Assembly (NCBI RefSeq): GCF_000421165.1
Contig: NZ_ATWI01000009.1
Span: 558,001-622,000, forward strand
Length of the DNA stretch: 64,000 bases
Direction: 5' to 3'
Source: Marinobacter daepoensis DSM 16072
Lineage (GTDB): Bacteria > Pseudomonadota > Gammaproteobacteria > Pseudomonadales > Oleiphilaceae
Below the pieces are notes generated by a model. It was not told the origin of the DNA. It saw only the letters and a list, made by a program, of their open reading frames with translations, and searched no databases. Of this stretch, positions 47,965-58,042 are shown piece by piece; within the stretch, counting starts at the first letter, position 1; each line of letters begins with the position of its first letter. The translations under genes and the position numbers were made by a program.

Positions 47965-48960
47965 TCAGAACTTGTACAGCAGGCCCGTGCTCACATGGCT
48001 CATACCCGCGTCGTAGAAACGGATATCCGACTCCGATTCCATCAGGGCGACGGATGCGATTCCGCTCAGGCGGTTCACACCGAACAGCTTGTGCCAGTAC
48101 ACACTGGCTCCCAGGCCATACTCATCCGAATTCGCCCTGTCCGAGAAAACCGGATTGTCATCGCTGTAACGGGTGGTGCCCGCGAACGCGTTCGCCGTCA
48201 GCGACCAGCGCTCCCGATGCAGACCATAGGTGAGCTTGAACAGGTAGCGATCGAAACTGACGGCCTCTCCATCAAGGTCGCCATTGCTGTATACCACCTC
48301 GGGGCGTAATCCCTGATTCGGCGCAATCGCCCAATCGTAGGAGAAACGGAACTGGTGAACCGTCCCGTTGCGGTCCAGCAAAGCACGCTCCCGCGCATCA
48401 AGCCCGAGGCTCTCCCCGCTTTTTTCCCGGTCCAGATCCAGTTCCTGGTAGGTATAACCGGCATTGAAACCCGATCCCCAGATCTGATCCCAGGCCAGAC
48501 GCACCCCATCCATCGTCATGTCGGTGTCATCACGGTCACCGTTTTGATAAGGATCACTCCAGGTTTCAGCATCTTTGGTATTGAACACGTAGGAAAGCGC
48601 CACGATGCCCTTCCCGTCCACCTCCTGCCGCACACCGAATTGCTGGGTGAAATCGTAGCGGATTGCGTCCTGGAGAAGGTTCCCCAGAAACACCTGAGTC
48701 CGGGTTTCCGCAAACGTGTAACGCAAATCCAGACCACCAACGGCATGAACAGCATTCCGGTCATCCGGCCCCCCGCCCAGACCGCCATGGGTTTCATGGT
48801 CGTCGTCTGGCCCCTGGAAAAAGTTACTTTGATAGTCGGTATAGCCGACACCCCCCATCACATAGCCGGAAAACCCCGACTCCTGGGGAATCCTGACCAC
48901 CTCAGCGTGAGCCGAGGCTCCGCTGAGTACCGCCAGTGTTATCAATGAGAATCTACGCAT
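47965..48960 (-). CDS. DUF2860-type outer-membrane protein
   Basis: 331 residues with signal peptide MRRFSLITLAVLSGASAHA. The mature protein has alternating beta strands (GFSGYVMGGVGYTDYQSNFF; LDLRYTFAETRTQVFLGNLL; GIVALSYVFNT) and ends in STGLLYKF, an outer-membrane insertion signal. Strand pattern and start resemble the DUF2860 family; function unknown, possibly a channel. Single gene with its own terminator. Confidence 0.78.
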   Translation of the reverse strand: MRRFSLITLAVLSGASAHAEVVRIPQESGFSGYVMGGVGYTDYQSNFFQGPDDDHETHGGLGGGPDDRNAVHAVGGLDLRYTFAETRTQVFLGNLLQDAIRYDFTQQFGVRQEVDGKGIVALSYVFNTKDAETWSDPYQNGDRDDTDMTMDGVRLAWDQIWGSGFNAGYTYQELDLDREKSGESLGLDARERALLDRNGTVHQFRFSYDWAIAPNQGLRPEVVYSNGDLDGEAVSFDRYLFKLTYGLHRERWSLTANAFAGTTRYSDDNPVFSDRANSDEYGLGASVYWHKLFGVNRLSGIASVALMESESDIRFYDAGMSHVSTGLLYKF

Positions 48961-49004
48961 CTGACCTCCGGAAAGTATCCATAATCGGATTTAAACCTGC
49001 TGCA

Positions 49005-50048
49005 TCAGGCCAACTCATCCGGGCCAACCCGGACGACCAGCTTCCCGAAATTCTTTCCTTCAAGAAGATCCCGAAGCCCTTCCGGAGCGGCTTCAAGGCC
49101 GTCAATAATCTGCTCCAGATACTCAATCTTTCCTTCAGCAACCCAACGGGCCATTTCCTCGGCGAACTCTTCATAACGATGCCCGTAGTCATCGAAAATG
49201 ATGAAGCCCTGAACCTTGACTCTCCGGGTCTGCAAAATAGACCAGGCCATATCCAGATGGTCCGGGCCTTCCGGCAAATCCACCGCGTTGTACCCTGAGA
49301 CTGTGCCGCACAAAGGAATGCGGGCGCGGAAGTTAAGCAAAGGCAACACCGCCCGGAACACCGCGCCACCCACGTTCTCAAAGTAGATATCAATGCCCTT
49401 CGGGCAGGCTTCTGCCAGCTTTTGGGCAAAGTCCGGGTCGCGGTGATCCAGAGCCACATCCACCCCCATGGCCTCCAGGTGCTGCCGCTTCTGCTCCCCA
49501 CCTGCGATCGCGACGACCCGGCACCCCATAATCTTGCCAATCTGAGCCACCGTCGCCCCCACCGGGCCGGTGGCAGCGGCCACCACCAGAGTCTCTCCCG
49601 GCTCCGGCTGGCCAATGTCTTTCAGCCCCATGTAAGCGGTAAACCCAGGCATTCCCAAGACGCCCAGCGCGTGGGAAACCGGCCCGAGCTCCGGGTTCAG
49701 CTTGAACAGCATGGAACCATCAGACACACCGTAATCCTGCCAGCCAACGGTATAACTGACGACCCAGTCCCCTGCCTGATAATCCGGATGCCGGGAAGCA
49801 ACCACCCGGTTAACCGTGCCCCCCACCATCACCTCGCCTATCGCCACCGGCTCGGCGTAGGATTTCGCATCACTCATGCGCCCGCGCATGTACGGATCAA
49901 GGCTCAGATAAACCGTGCGAAGCAACAGCTGCCCTTCCTCAATCTGAGGCACGGAATCAAGTTTCAGGTGAAAGTTATCCTTTCCCGGCGCTCCGGCCGG
50001 ACGCGAAGCGAGAGTCAGTTGACGGTTTTGGGTGCCGTTCTGTGTCAT
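49005..50048 (-). CDS. Zinc-independent NADP-dependent MDR reductase (CurA/PTGR type)
   Basis: 347 residues. YLSLDPYMRGRMSDAKSYAEP and LGVLGMPGFTAYMGLKDIGQPEPGETLVVAAATGPVGATVAQIGKIMGCRVVAIAGG are typical of the leukotriene B4 dehydrogenase/CurA branch, which reduces alpha,beta-unsaturated ketones and aldehydes. No zinc ligands. Its promoter carries a palindrome at 50114-50134. It was presumably the original neighbour of guaA before the insertion. Confidence 0.9.
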   Translation of the reverse strand: MTQNGTQNRQLTLASRPAGAPGKDNFHLKLDSVPQIEEGQLLLRTVYLSLDPYMRGRMSDAKSYAEPVAIGEVMVGGTVNRVVASRHPDYQAGDWVVSYTVGWQDYGVSDGSMLFKLNPELGPVSHALGVLGMPGFTAYMGLKDIGQPEPGETLVVAAATGPVGATVAQIGKIMGCRVVAIAGGEQKRQHLEAMGVDVALDHRDPDFAQKLAEACPKGIDIYFENVGGAVFRAVLPLLNFRARIPLCGTVSGYNAVDLPEGPDHLDMAWSILQTRRVKVQGFIIFDDYGHRYEEFAEEMARWVAEGKIEYLEQIIDGLEAAPEGLRDLLEGKNFGKLVVRVGPDELA

Positions 50049-50113
50049 GAGCGTTCAATCCTCGTTAGGTACTGGAAGTATTCAGACTGCATAGCGCACG
50101 GACAACCAATAAG

Positions 50114-50134
50114 TACACTATACGGTGCAGTGTA
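50114..50134. promoter_or_regulatory. Palindromic operator over the reductase promoter
   Basis: TACACT-N9-AGTGTA, 21 bp, 66 bases upstream of the reductase start. On the minus strand the right part also reads TATAGT, a fair -10 element, so a bound protein would block transcription. Spacing and size are like TetR-family operators. No regulator gene lies next to it. Confidence 0.55.
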
Positions 50135-50199
50135 TTTCGTGACACAAAACGGAGTAAATAAGTGGAAATAACCAGATCAGGAATTTTTTGCTTGCCAGA

Positions 50200-50234
50200 A
50201 ACACCAAACCCGGCCTGAGGCCGGGTTTGGTGTT
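50200..50234. terminator. Perfect 16-bp hairpin between reductase and insertion
   Basis: Arms 50200-50215 and 50219-50234 pair perfectly around a TGA loop, with a GC-rich core (CCCGGCC/GGCCGGG). On the minus strand it is followed by TTTCT, only a weak U-run. It lies 20-55 bases beyond the guaA-like repeat at 50255-50274, the place where the original guaA terminator would be expected if DNA was inserted at the guaA end. 50049-50450 otherwise holds only the operator, this hairpin, the repeat and AT-rich DNA. Confidence 0.7.
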
Positions 50235-50254
50235 GGGGAGTCAAATGGAGGGAA

Positions 50255-50274
50255 AACTCTCCCCACCCAATCGT
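50255..50274. repeat. Imperfect copy of the guaA 3' end (attachment-site-like)
   Basis: Minus strand ACGATTGGGTGGGGAG against ACGATTGAGTGGGAG at the end of guaA (54727-54741): one mismatch and one extra G. Located at the left border of the foreign-looking segment. Short, so chance is not excluded. Confidence 0.5.
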
Positions 50275-50450
50275 AAATAATCAAAAATAAAACCAATATT
50301 TCAAAACTTATAACAAACGATCAACCTAATACCATGAAAAACACTATGCACAGCATAGTCCATCAATAATTACTGCGAAATCTATTGATTTCGCCTTTTC
50401 CATCTTTGCGCGAGGCAGGCCAGCACCGAAGACTACCTACCCTGTGCCTG
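50275..50450. other. AT-rich spacer with two hairpins downstream of the nuclease gene
   Basis: Very AT-rich non-coding DNA. Two perfect small hairpins: ACTATGC-aca-GCATAGT (50343-50359) and GCGAAAT-ctattg-ATTTCGC (50375-50394). They lie just after the island operon on the minus strand and may end its transcript, though a clear U-run appears only in the plus direction (CCTTTTCC). Confidence 0.5.
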
Positions 50451-52181
50451 CTACGCTTCAGGATCAGATATTGTTTGATCAGTGGCGGTTCTGGCCGGTT
50501 CGGAACGATCATCACCTCGCCAAAGGTGAGGTGGGATAGGCATGCGATAATGGCGGCAGGCCATGAAGAGGATAGGGGCCAAACCTATTCTCACAGCACT
50601 TACTCGCTCCTCCAGTGGATGCTCCCCAATTACGCGATTGATTAGATCGAAAACGGCTTCGAGTGACTCACTGAGTGGAAGACCGGGTACCGATAGGCCA
50701 TGTTCTCGACCACCGTCCCAGAAGACCTCATCCGTTTGACCGTCAGGAATCCAGATTTGGTGCGTCATGTGGGGAGCGTGCTCAAGCAACGTGCTGCGAA
50801 GGCGCTCTGCGCGCTCCTCATCTCCTATCATCGCAAGCCAAGCTAGCACGAAGGTGTACAGAATCCCCGCCCGCGTATGCTCTTCGAAGTATTCGTCGCT
50901 TCGGTCTCCGGGGTGAGCGAGGACGTCTCGATAATCTGTCGTCGGGATCGGATAGTGCTGCCGAGTCACCAGACCGTCGCACAAATGCTCGGCTATGCCA
51001 CGAATATAGTCGGCGACATTGGAAAGACGACCGCGGACGTCTGCTAGACGCATAAACAGAGCTAGCTCGATCGCGAAATCGTCGCGAACGGGAACAATAA
51101 GCGCCGGGTTCGCGTTCAGCATCCCGATTGCTATATTGAGCACCTTATCCGCTGCTTCGCTCATTGCCTGCGCGAATGCCTCATCCTGCACATTACTGAA
51201 GGCATCCAACCATAGTCCGTGGAGAGATAACCTTCCCAGAGTCTCGAACAGCGCGATGTTGATGTCGACTGCATTGCGAGAATTTACGGCCATTGACAAC
51301 GCGTAGCGCTTATCGGCGAACGGCCCAATTTTCTCGACGAGAAGAAGGTGAGCGATGATGTTATACAGCTTCAAGACTTGATCGAAATGAGCCAGCCGCT
51401 CCTGCTGCGCTGTCCCCTTACGCAGACGGGTATTATCGCAGTGCGGCCAACTACGTAGCAGGACCAGCTCAGATGCTCGGTATGCAGCTTCAAGGTTACC
51501 CGCATCACGCGCCCATACGAAGAGAATCCAAAGGCAAAGGTAGGCCTTGCGTAGCTGGCGTGTGCGCTCTGTCTGGTTCTTGGGTTCAGTGAAGATGGCA
51601 TTTAGCAAGTGACAGAAATGCCGATAAGCAACATCGGGCTGGTCAAGCATCGCTAGCGCCTTCTGAAACCGGCCCCGGTTCTCACTCTCAATTAACTCTG
51701 AACGCAACATGCCGTTGAGGATCAGATCAGCGAGGCGATCTCCATTCCACTCGGCAAAGTGAACGTTGGCTGCCTCGTTATTCCGGCAGAACCCGCTCCA
51801 CTGGGCACGAACATCTTCGCGCATCTCCCCTCCCATGCATACACAGATAACGACTGGCAAGTTTGCAAAATGAGGCGGGATACGGTTCGGTATATAGTCA
51901 TCAAATATTTCGTTCAGCGATGGCCGCACTGCTTGCTGGCCGGTATCCCAATGCTCTCGCGTCAAATCGCCGGACTTGATTGTGAATAGGAACAGGCTTC
52001 GAGCCCCATCGCGTTCCGAATCAGGTCCAACTGCGGCGACATCGACACCGGCTTGCCGCGTCCCACGCCGGGGACGGGTTATAACTTCGAACCCACTCTC
52101 TGCTAAAAGATCAGGCAAAATAGCGTCGAGCTCGTCACGTTCGCGCAGTGAGCGCAGATAATGCATAACAACAAGTTTCAT
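50451..52181 (-). CDS. Putative PD-(D/E)XK nuclease-helical protein of the guaA island
   Basis: 576 residues, not recognised. Residues about 8-75 look like a Mrr/PD-(D/E)XK core: DAILPDLLAESGFEVITRP with Glu28, then GVDVAA (Asp47), then strand FLFTIKSGD with Lys69. The usual acidic/Gln two residues before Lys is Thr67. A second strand segment (LPVVICVCMGG) and FAEWNGDRLADLI (142-154) resemble the end of nuclease domains in other defence proteins. From about 180 on the protein is helical without a signal peptide or membrane segment. Its ATG overlaps the partner gene stop by four bases (ATGA) after AGGAA, so the two are made together. Defence function is inference from domain and context. Confidence 0.75.
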   Translation of the reverse strand: MKLVVMHYLRSLRERDELDAILPDLLAESGFEVITRPRRGTRQAGVDVAAVGPDSERDGARSLFLFTIKSGDLTREHWDTGQQAVRPSLNEIFDDYIPNRIPPHFANLPVVICVCMGGEMREDVRAQWSGFCRNNEAANVHFAEWNGDRLADLILNGMLRSELIESENRGRFQKALAMLDQPDVAYRHFCHLLNAIFTEPKNQTERTRQLRKAYLCLWILFVWARDAGNLEAAYRASELVLLRSWPHCDNTRLRKGTAQQERLAHFDQVLKLYNIIAHLLLVEKIGPFADKRYALSMAVNSRNAVDINIALFETLGRLSLHGLWLDAFSNVQDEAFAQAMSEAADKVLNIAIGMLNANPALIVPVRDDFAIELALFMRLADVRGRLSNVADYIRGIAEHLCDGLVTRQHYPIPTTDYRDVLAHPGDRSDEYFEEHTRAGILYTFVLAWLAMIGDEERAERLRSTLLEHAPHMTHQIWIPDGQTDEVFWDGGREHGLSVPGLPLSESLEAVFDLINRVIGEHPLEERVSAVRIGLAPILFMACRHYRMPIPPHLWRGDDRSEPARTATDQTISDPEA

Positions 52182-53902
52182 CGCTGTTCCTGCGCCTCGT
52201 GTTTAAAATATAAAAGCATATTCTCAAGGCCGACGGGATCAACGATATTGAGGAGCGGCAGCTCGGACGAGATAGAAAACGATTTCATCTCGATCTCGGT
52301 GAAACCTGCGGTGCCCTGACCGGTATGGAGCGGCGTTAGAGACGAGCGCCCATAGAGGATGTATTGCTTAGAAAAGAGATCCTCAAAGATAGATTTCCGG
52401 CGTCCCTGCTCCATGCCCCGTTCCATCTGCTCTTTCCATTGAACACGCTCTGCTTCGCGCTGCATTTCGCTTGGGTGCAGTTCGACCAAACGCTCAATGC
52501 CCTCCAGCGCATCCTTAAATGTAGCCTTTTGCGCAAGCAGTTCAGTAATACCAGAACCATTCACTCCGCCGTCCGCGACGTAGCGCTCAAGGTACTCCTT
52601 CAGCTTGCCACCATAGCTTAGCAGCAGGGGATCGTAGATCAGATTGAGGACATCACTGGCAATATCTGGAGATCCATCGCGAAGTACTGCTAATGGAATG
52701 TCAACCGCTGCCAAAGGATCGATAAAGAACCACCCGACAGCCTTGCGGCAGAGAAACAGCTGATCTGATGGAGCCGCTGGCAGAGCCGTCGTTGGAATTG
52801 AGAAAGGTGGAGCATCGTTTCCAACGCGGCACACTTCATTAGCAAGGCATGTACGAATGTACCTCCCCCCGTTGAGCAGCCAGTAGACAACCGCACTACC
52901 AACCACATCGGCGCCTGCATCTGTCAGGGCGTGGTAAGTACTCTGAAACACGTCCAGTGTAATCCGCCCCTTTGAGCGTTCAATCAATTCACCAAGTAGG
53001 CGGACCGCTCGTTCAGCGCGCCCATCCCGCACGAGTTTGTATAAGGCATGATCGATTTGCGAGATGGTTCCAGTATTACCTGGATCAACATCTACAACGG
53101 TACTGAGGCACAACTCTATGGCATTCTCTGTCAGGCCTTCTCGATAACGCCAAAGGAGATCTGCCGCCAAGTGAATCGCGTGTGGGCTACGTGTTTGAAG
53201 GACCCGCTCGAGCTGGTCATCGAAGCGGGCTGATGCGTATACTTTTCGTTTTGCAGCAGCTCGGTAGGCTGCTTCAAGGGACCGAAGAGCGGTGCCCTCA
53301 TCGTCGCTAGACGCTCCTTGGAATAGTGTGTCGAATACCTCACTGTGCCGTTCACCCAATTCCATGGCACCCAATGCCGAAATTGCTGCTAGCTTCGCTT
53401 CCCTATCGTGAGCTTGAGCGAAAAGGAGGCCCTCATCGACATCAGCATTCACTAGGAGAACAGAGAACAATTGGCGCAAAGCGAGGCTATCGCCAGTACG
53501 TGCGGCTTCGTAGATCTTGAAAGGTCTGGCAGTGTCCTTCTTAGTCCATTCCCCAAAAGCAGTACTCGGAGCACCAGCAGCCAGATCATTACCGCTTTTA
53601 TCAAGTAGCCGCGTGATGAATGCAAGAAGGACGTCCTGATCTACGTTCAAAAGCGGTATCAGGTCGCAGAGCACATCCTGGACGAGAAAGAAGCGTGATC
53701 CCTCCAACTCTGCCAGCGCTTCATCGGCGTGAAGGTCAATCGGTGGCGCATAGGTGGTGCTTAATATTGTCGCGAGTACTTCCAGCAACTCAGAACGGTC
53801 ATCACTCAGACGACGACATTCTAGGTCTGCGATAGTGCGAACCAAGCCGCGTGTGCGAAGCTGAGTAACCAGCTCCACCTCGTCTAACAGTGCTCTCTCC
53901 AT
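52178..53902 (-). CDS. Unknown all-helical partner protein of the guaA island
   Basis: About 574 residues, not recognised. Predicted soluble and almost wholly helical, with leucine/alanine-rich amphipathic helices through about residue 450 suggesting a HEAT- or ARM-like solenoid, a charged segment EAERVQWKEQMERGMEQGRRK near 490-510, and a beta-containing tail (SSLTPLHTGQGTAGFTEIEMKSF). No catalytic motif or nucleotide-binding loop seen. The ATG at 53902 has AGGTG upstream; GTG at 53911 is the alternative. First gene of the pair; a sensing or scaffold role for the nuclease is speculative. Confidence 0.7.
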   Translation of the reverse strand: MERALLDEVELVTQLRTRGLVRTIADLECRRLSDDRSELLEVLATILSTTYAPPIDLHADEALAELEGSRFFLVQDVLCDLIPLLNVDQDVLLAFITRLLDKSGNDLAAGAPSTAFGEWTKKDTARPFKIYEAARTGDSLALRQLFSVLLVNADVDEGLLFAQAHDREAKLAAISALGAMELGERHSEVFDTLFQGASSDDEGTALRSLEAAYRAAAKRKVYASARFDDQLERVLQTRSPHAIHLAADLLWRYREGLTENAIELCLSTVVDVDPGNTGTISQIDHALYKLVRDGRAERAVRLLGELIERSKGRITLDVFQSTYHALTDAGADVVGSAVVYWLLNGGRYIRTCLANEVCRVGNDAPPFSIPTTALPAAPSDQLFLCRKAVGWFFIDPLAAVDIPLAVLRDGSPDIASDVLNLIYDPLLLSYGGKLKEYLERYVADGGVNGSGITELLAQKATFKDALEGIERLVELHPSEMQREAERVQWKEQMERGMEQGRRKSIFEDLFSKQYILYGRSSLTPLHTGQGTAGFTEIEMKSFSISSELPLLNIVDPVGLENMLLYFKHEAQEQR

Positions 53903-54606
53903 TCTCCACACCTACTGGATCATCCGTACACAAAAGAGCTTACAATATCCTCAGGGGGTAGCGAACACATGGAATGGAATTGCAGCTTACCGCCGGAGCC
54001 GCGAGCCTCTTTTTTCTACCGCTGACTTTAGGTACACGTCCGACTCTGTTTACGCCTTTTTTGCCAGCAAAATTATCACGCTGGCCGCCTTTTCGTAGAT
54101 CAGGCTAGCATAATCCCGTCATGTTTCAGGTTCAGGAGCTGGTTATTAGCCATTGCTCGCCCCCAATGATCCATAGATGACGCCAACACATTGGAACAAT
54201 TAATGTGCACAAAAAACCCACCTGACAAAAGTCTAAGTAAGGATCCAAGTTTTCGAAAAGCCAGCTTTTCATGAAGAGCTTACAGTGTATTGAGGAATAT
54301 CAGGGGGAAACGCATGGACAAAAGAAGCCCTTCGAATTAGATAATGACTCCAAGCAACACTTACCAATCGAAGCTAACCTGACACCTTCAGTCCAAACGT
54401 TCGGAGACCGACATAGCAAAAAATGTAAGAACTACACCAGGATATGGCGGAGCCTTCAGCTTTGCATCGGTCAGCAAGAGTTCTATACTTCTCCGATTTC
54501 GATACCATGTACGTACAGGATCAAGCAGCATGGTATCGGCTATCACTCGTGGCTTCATGTTTCGATAATACCACCTTAGATAACATGCTCAAGCAGTGCT
54601 TCCCGC

Positions 54607-54633
54607 TGCCACCAGTTGCCACCAGTTGCCAAA
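54607..54633. repeat. Tandem direct repeat near the island border
   Basis: Ten-base unit ACCAGTTGCC occurs twice in a row (54611-54630), flanked by GCC and AAAC, with a partial preceding unit. It is about 90 bases from the guaA end, a distance where integrases have arm-binding sites; that reading is inference. Confidence 0.5.
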
Positions 54634-54637
54634 CACT

Positions 54638-54675
54638 GCCAGACAAAAACAAAAAAGCCCATGAAAACATGAGCT
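54638..54675 (-). terminator. Present guaA terminator
   Basis: Minus strand hairpin AGCTCATG-TTTT-CATGGGCT (54675-54656, one G-U pair) followed by TTTTTGTTTTTGT. It lies about 50 bases after the guaA stop and has a good U-run. On the island model it belongs to the inserted DNA. Confidence 0.8.
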
Positions 54676-54721
54676 TAAGTTTCAACTGATGACAATTAGT
54701 ACCAGCCAATGCCTAACGCGT

Positions 54722-54741
54722 ACTCACTCCCACTCAATCGT
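54722..54741. repeat. guaA 3' end matching the left-border repeat
   Basis: The last codons and stop of guaA; partner of the imperfect repeat at 50255-50274. The guaA end is a recognised chromosomal integration site. Confidence 0.5.
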
Positions 54742-56301
54742 CGCAGGCGGCTTGGAGGAAATATCGTAAGTCACCCGGGAAACACCGGAGATTTCGTTAA
54801 TGATCCGGTTGGAGACGGTCTCCAGCAGCTCATACGGCAGATGAGCCCAGCGTGCCGTCATGAAATCCACGGTCTCCACGGCCCTGACGGCGATGACGTA
54901 TTCATAGCGGCGGGCATCACCGACCACACCAACGGATTTTACCGGCAGGAAGACGGCAAACGCCTGACTGGTTTTGTGGTACAGGTCCGCACGATGCAGC
55001 TCTTCAAGGAAAATGGCATCGGCGCGGCGCAGGATCTCGGCGTACTCTTTTTTAACCTCACCCAGGATGCGTACACCCAGGCCCGGCCCGGGGAACGGGT
55101 GGCGATACACCATGTCGTACGGCAGGCCGAGTTCAAGGCCAATACGGCGCACTTCGTCCTTGAACAGCTCCCGCAGCGGCTCAACCAGCTTCATCTTCAT
55201 GGTTTCCGGCAAGCCACCAACGTTGTGGTGCGACTTGATCACGTGCGCTTTGCCAGTCTTGGAGGCGGCGGACTCAATCACGTCCGGATAGATGGTGCCT
55301 TGCGCCAGCCAGTTCACGTCTTTGATCTTGGCGGCTTCTTCATCAAACACATCAATAAAGGTGTTGCCAATGATCTTCCGCTTCTGTTCCGGATCGGTCA
55401 CACCTTTTAGCTTCGACAGGAAGAGGTCTTCGGCATCCGCCCGGATGACCTTCACTCCCATGTTGCTGGCGAACATATCCATCACCTGATCGCCTTCGTG
55501 CAGGCGAAGCAGGCCATTATCCACGAACACACAGGTGAGCTGATCACCGATGGCCTTGTGCAGCAACGCCGCCGTGACGGAGGAATCTACGCCCCCGGAC
55601 AATCCAAGAAGAACCTTGTCACTTCCCACCTGCTCGCGGATCTGCTGAACGGCATCATCGACGATTTTTGCCGGTGTCCAGAGTGCTTCACAGCCACAGA
55701 TGGACATCACAAAGTGCTCCAGAATCCGCTTGCCCTGCAGCGTATGGGTCACTTCCGGGTGGAACTGAACACCATACAGGTTACGGCTCAGGTCCTGCAT
55801 GGCAGCGATCGGCGCACTTTCTGTGGAGGCCAGCAGTTCAAACCCATCCGGCATGGCAACGACTTTGTCGCCATGGCTCATCCAGACATCCAGCAGCGAA
55901 TCGCCGGCAGGCGTCAGGTGATCGGTGATATCGGCCAGCAGAGGGCCTTTGGCCCGCACTTTCACCTGAGCGTACCCAAACTCACGCTTCTCGGAGCTGG
56001 CAACCCGGCCACCAAGCTGCTCGGCCATGGTCTGCATTCCGTAGCAGATGCCAAGTACCGGAATACCGCGGTCAAACAAGCCGTCGGGCGCCCGCGGGCC
56101 ACCCAGCTGGGTAACCGATTCCGGCCCACCGGCGAGGATGATGCCTTTGGGGTTGAACTCGTTGAGTTCATCGTCGGTTATATCGAATGCCTTGATCTCG
56201 CAGTAGACCCCGATTTCCCGAACGCGACGGGCGATCAGCTGGGTGTATTGGGAACCGAAATCGAGAATCAGGATACGGTGGTCGTGAATGTTCTGGGCCA
56301 T
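54724..56301 (-). CDS. guaA: GMP synthase (glutamine-hydrolysing)
   Basis: 525 residues: class I amidotransferase with nucleophile Cys86 ([15 protein letters not shown]) and HxE ([12 protein letters not shown]), the ATP-pyrophosphatase domain with [17 protein letters not shown], and the dimerisation domain ending in [14 protein letters not shown]. Converts XMP to GMP. Its 3' end is intact despite bordering the island. Downstream of guaB in the same operon. Confidence 0.97.
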   Translation of the reverse strand: MAQNIHDHRILILDFGSQYTQLIARRVREIGVYCEIKAFDITDDELNEFNPKGIILAGGPESVTQLGGPRAPDGLFDRGIPVLGICYGMQTMAEQLGGRVASSEKREFGYAQVKVRAKGPLLADITDHLTPAGDSLLDVWMSHGDKVVAMPDGFELLASTESAPIAAMQDLSRNLYGVQFHPEVTHTLQGKRILEHFVMSICGCEALWTPAKIVDDAVQQIREQVGSDKVLLGLSGGVDSSVTAALLHKAIGDQLTCVFVDNGLLRLHEGDQVMDMFASNMGVKVIRADAEDLFLSKLKGVTDPEQKRKIIGNTFIDVFDEEAAKIKDVNWLAQGTIYPDVIESAASKTGKAHVIKSHHNVGGLPETMKMKLVEPLRELFKDEVRRIGLELGLPYDMVYRHPFPGPGLGVRILGEVKKEYAEILRRADAIFLEELHRADLYHKTSQAFAVFLPVKSVGVVGDARRYEYVIAVRAVETVDFMTARWAHLPYELLETVSNRIINEISGVSRVTYDISSKPPATIEWE

Positions 56302-56326
56302 GGAGTCCTCGGGCTGTATAGAAACA

Positions 56327-56351
56327 ACACGGCCCGGTTTCCGGGCCGTGT
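56327..56351 (-). promoter_or_regulatory. Perfect hairpin in the guaB-guaA spacer
   Basis: Eleven-base perfect arms ACACGGCCCGG / CCGGGCCGTGT with a three-base loop in the 65-base spacer. On the minus strand it is followed by TGTTTCTATAC, a weak U-run. Could act as a partial terminator or processing site adjusting guaA against guaB. Confidence 0.6.
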
Positions 56352-56366
56352 CAGATCAGGCAAAGA

Positions 56367-57905
<1,539 letters not shown>

Positions 57906-57916
57906 TTAATCGATCT

Positions 57917-57945
57917 ATTATAAAGTGGAGCGGAAAGACAGTAAA
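57917..57945 (-). promoter_or_regulatory. sigma-70 promoter of guaBA
   Basis: Minus strand -35 TTTACT (57940-57945), 17-base spacer, consensus -10 TATAAT (57917-57922), about 87 bases before the guaB ATG. Confidence 0.75.
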
Positions 57946-58042
57946 CCGCGCGGTTTTCGCCCTTCGGTTGCATCTTTTTGAATTTCCGTTATTTTTGGCC
58001 TTCTCTCGGCTATTGCGTATGAATCACTCTGGAGCCTGACCT

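Larger units (their letters stand above)
53912..54723. other. Non-coding or decayed region between the island operon and guaA
   Basis: About 810 bases of AT-richer DNA. Open frames here are short, overlap on both strands and show no family resemblance; a 55-codon minus-strand stretch ending near 54104 is the longest clean one on that side. Possible promoter for the island operon: minus-strand TATGCT near 54105-54110, weak -35. A hairpin GAAAAG-ccag-CTTTTC lies at 54255-54270. No integrase or transposase remnant is recognisable. Confidence 0.5.
50255..54741. mobile_element. Putative small genomic island at the 3' end of guaA
   Basis: A 4.5-kb segment between the reductase and guaA, bounded by the guaA end and its imperfect copy. 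It carries two unfamiliar overlapping genes, AT-rich edges (50275-50400; 53930-54720) and base usage visibly less GC-biased than the surrounding operons. The guaA 3' end is a known target of tyrosine integrases. No integrase is present, so this is either a relic or a segment moved with help from outside. Confidence 0.6.

Noticed and set aside
54104..54270. A 55-codon minus-strand open stretch that could be a gene remnant
   Set aside because: Too short and without a recognisable motif; cannot be tied to an integrase or transposase.
54271..54689. Two overlapping plus-strand open frames (102 and 81 codons) between the island operon and guaA
   Set aside because: No family resemblance, no convincing ribosome-binding site, and the second runs through the guaA terminator; kept only as part of the spacer description.
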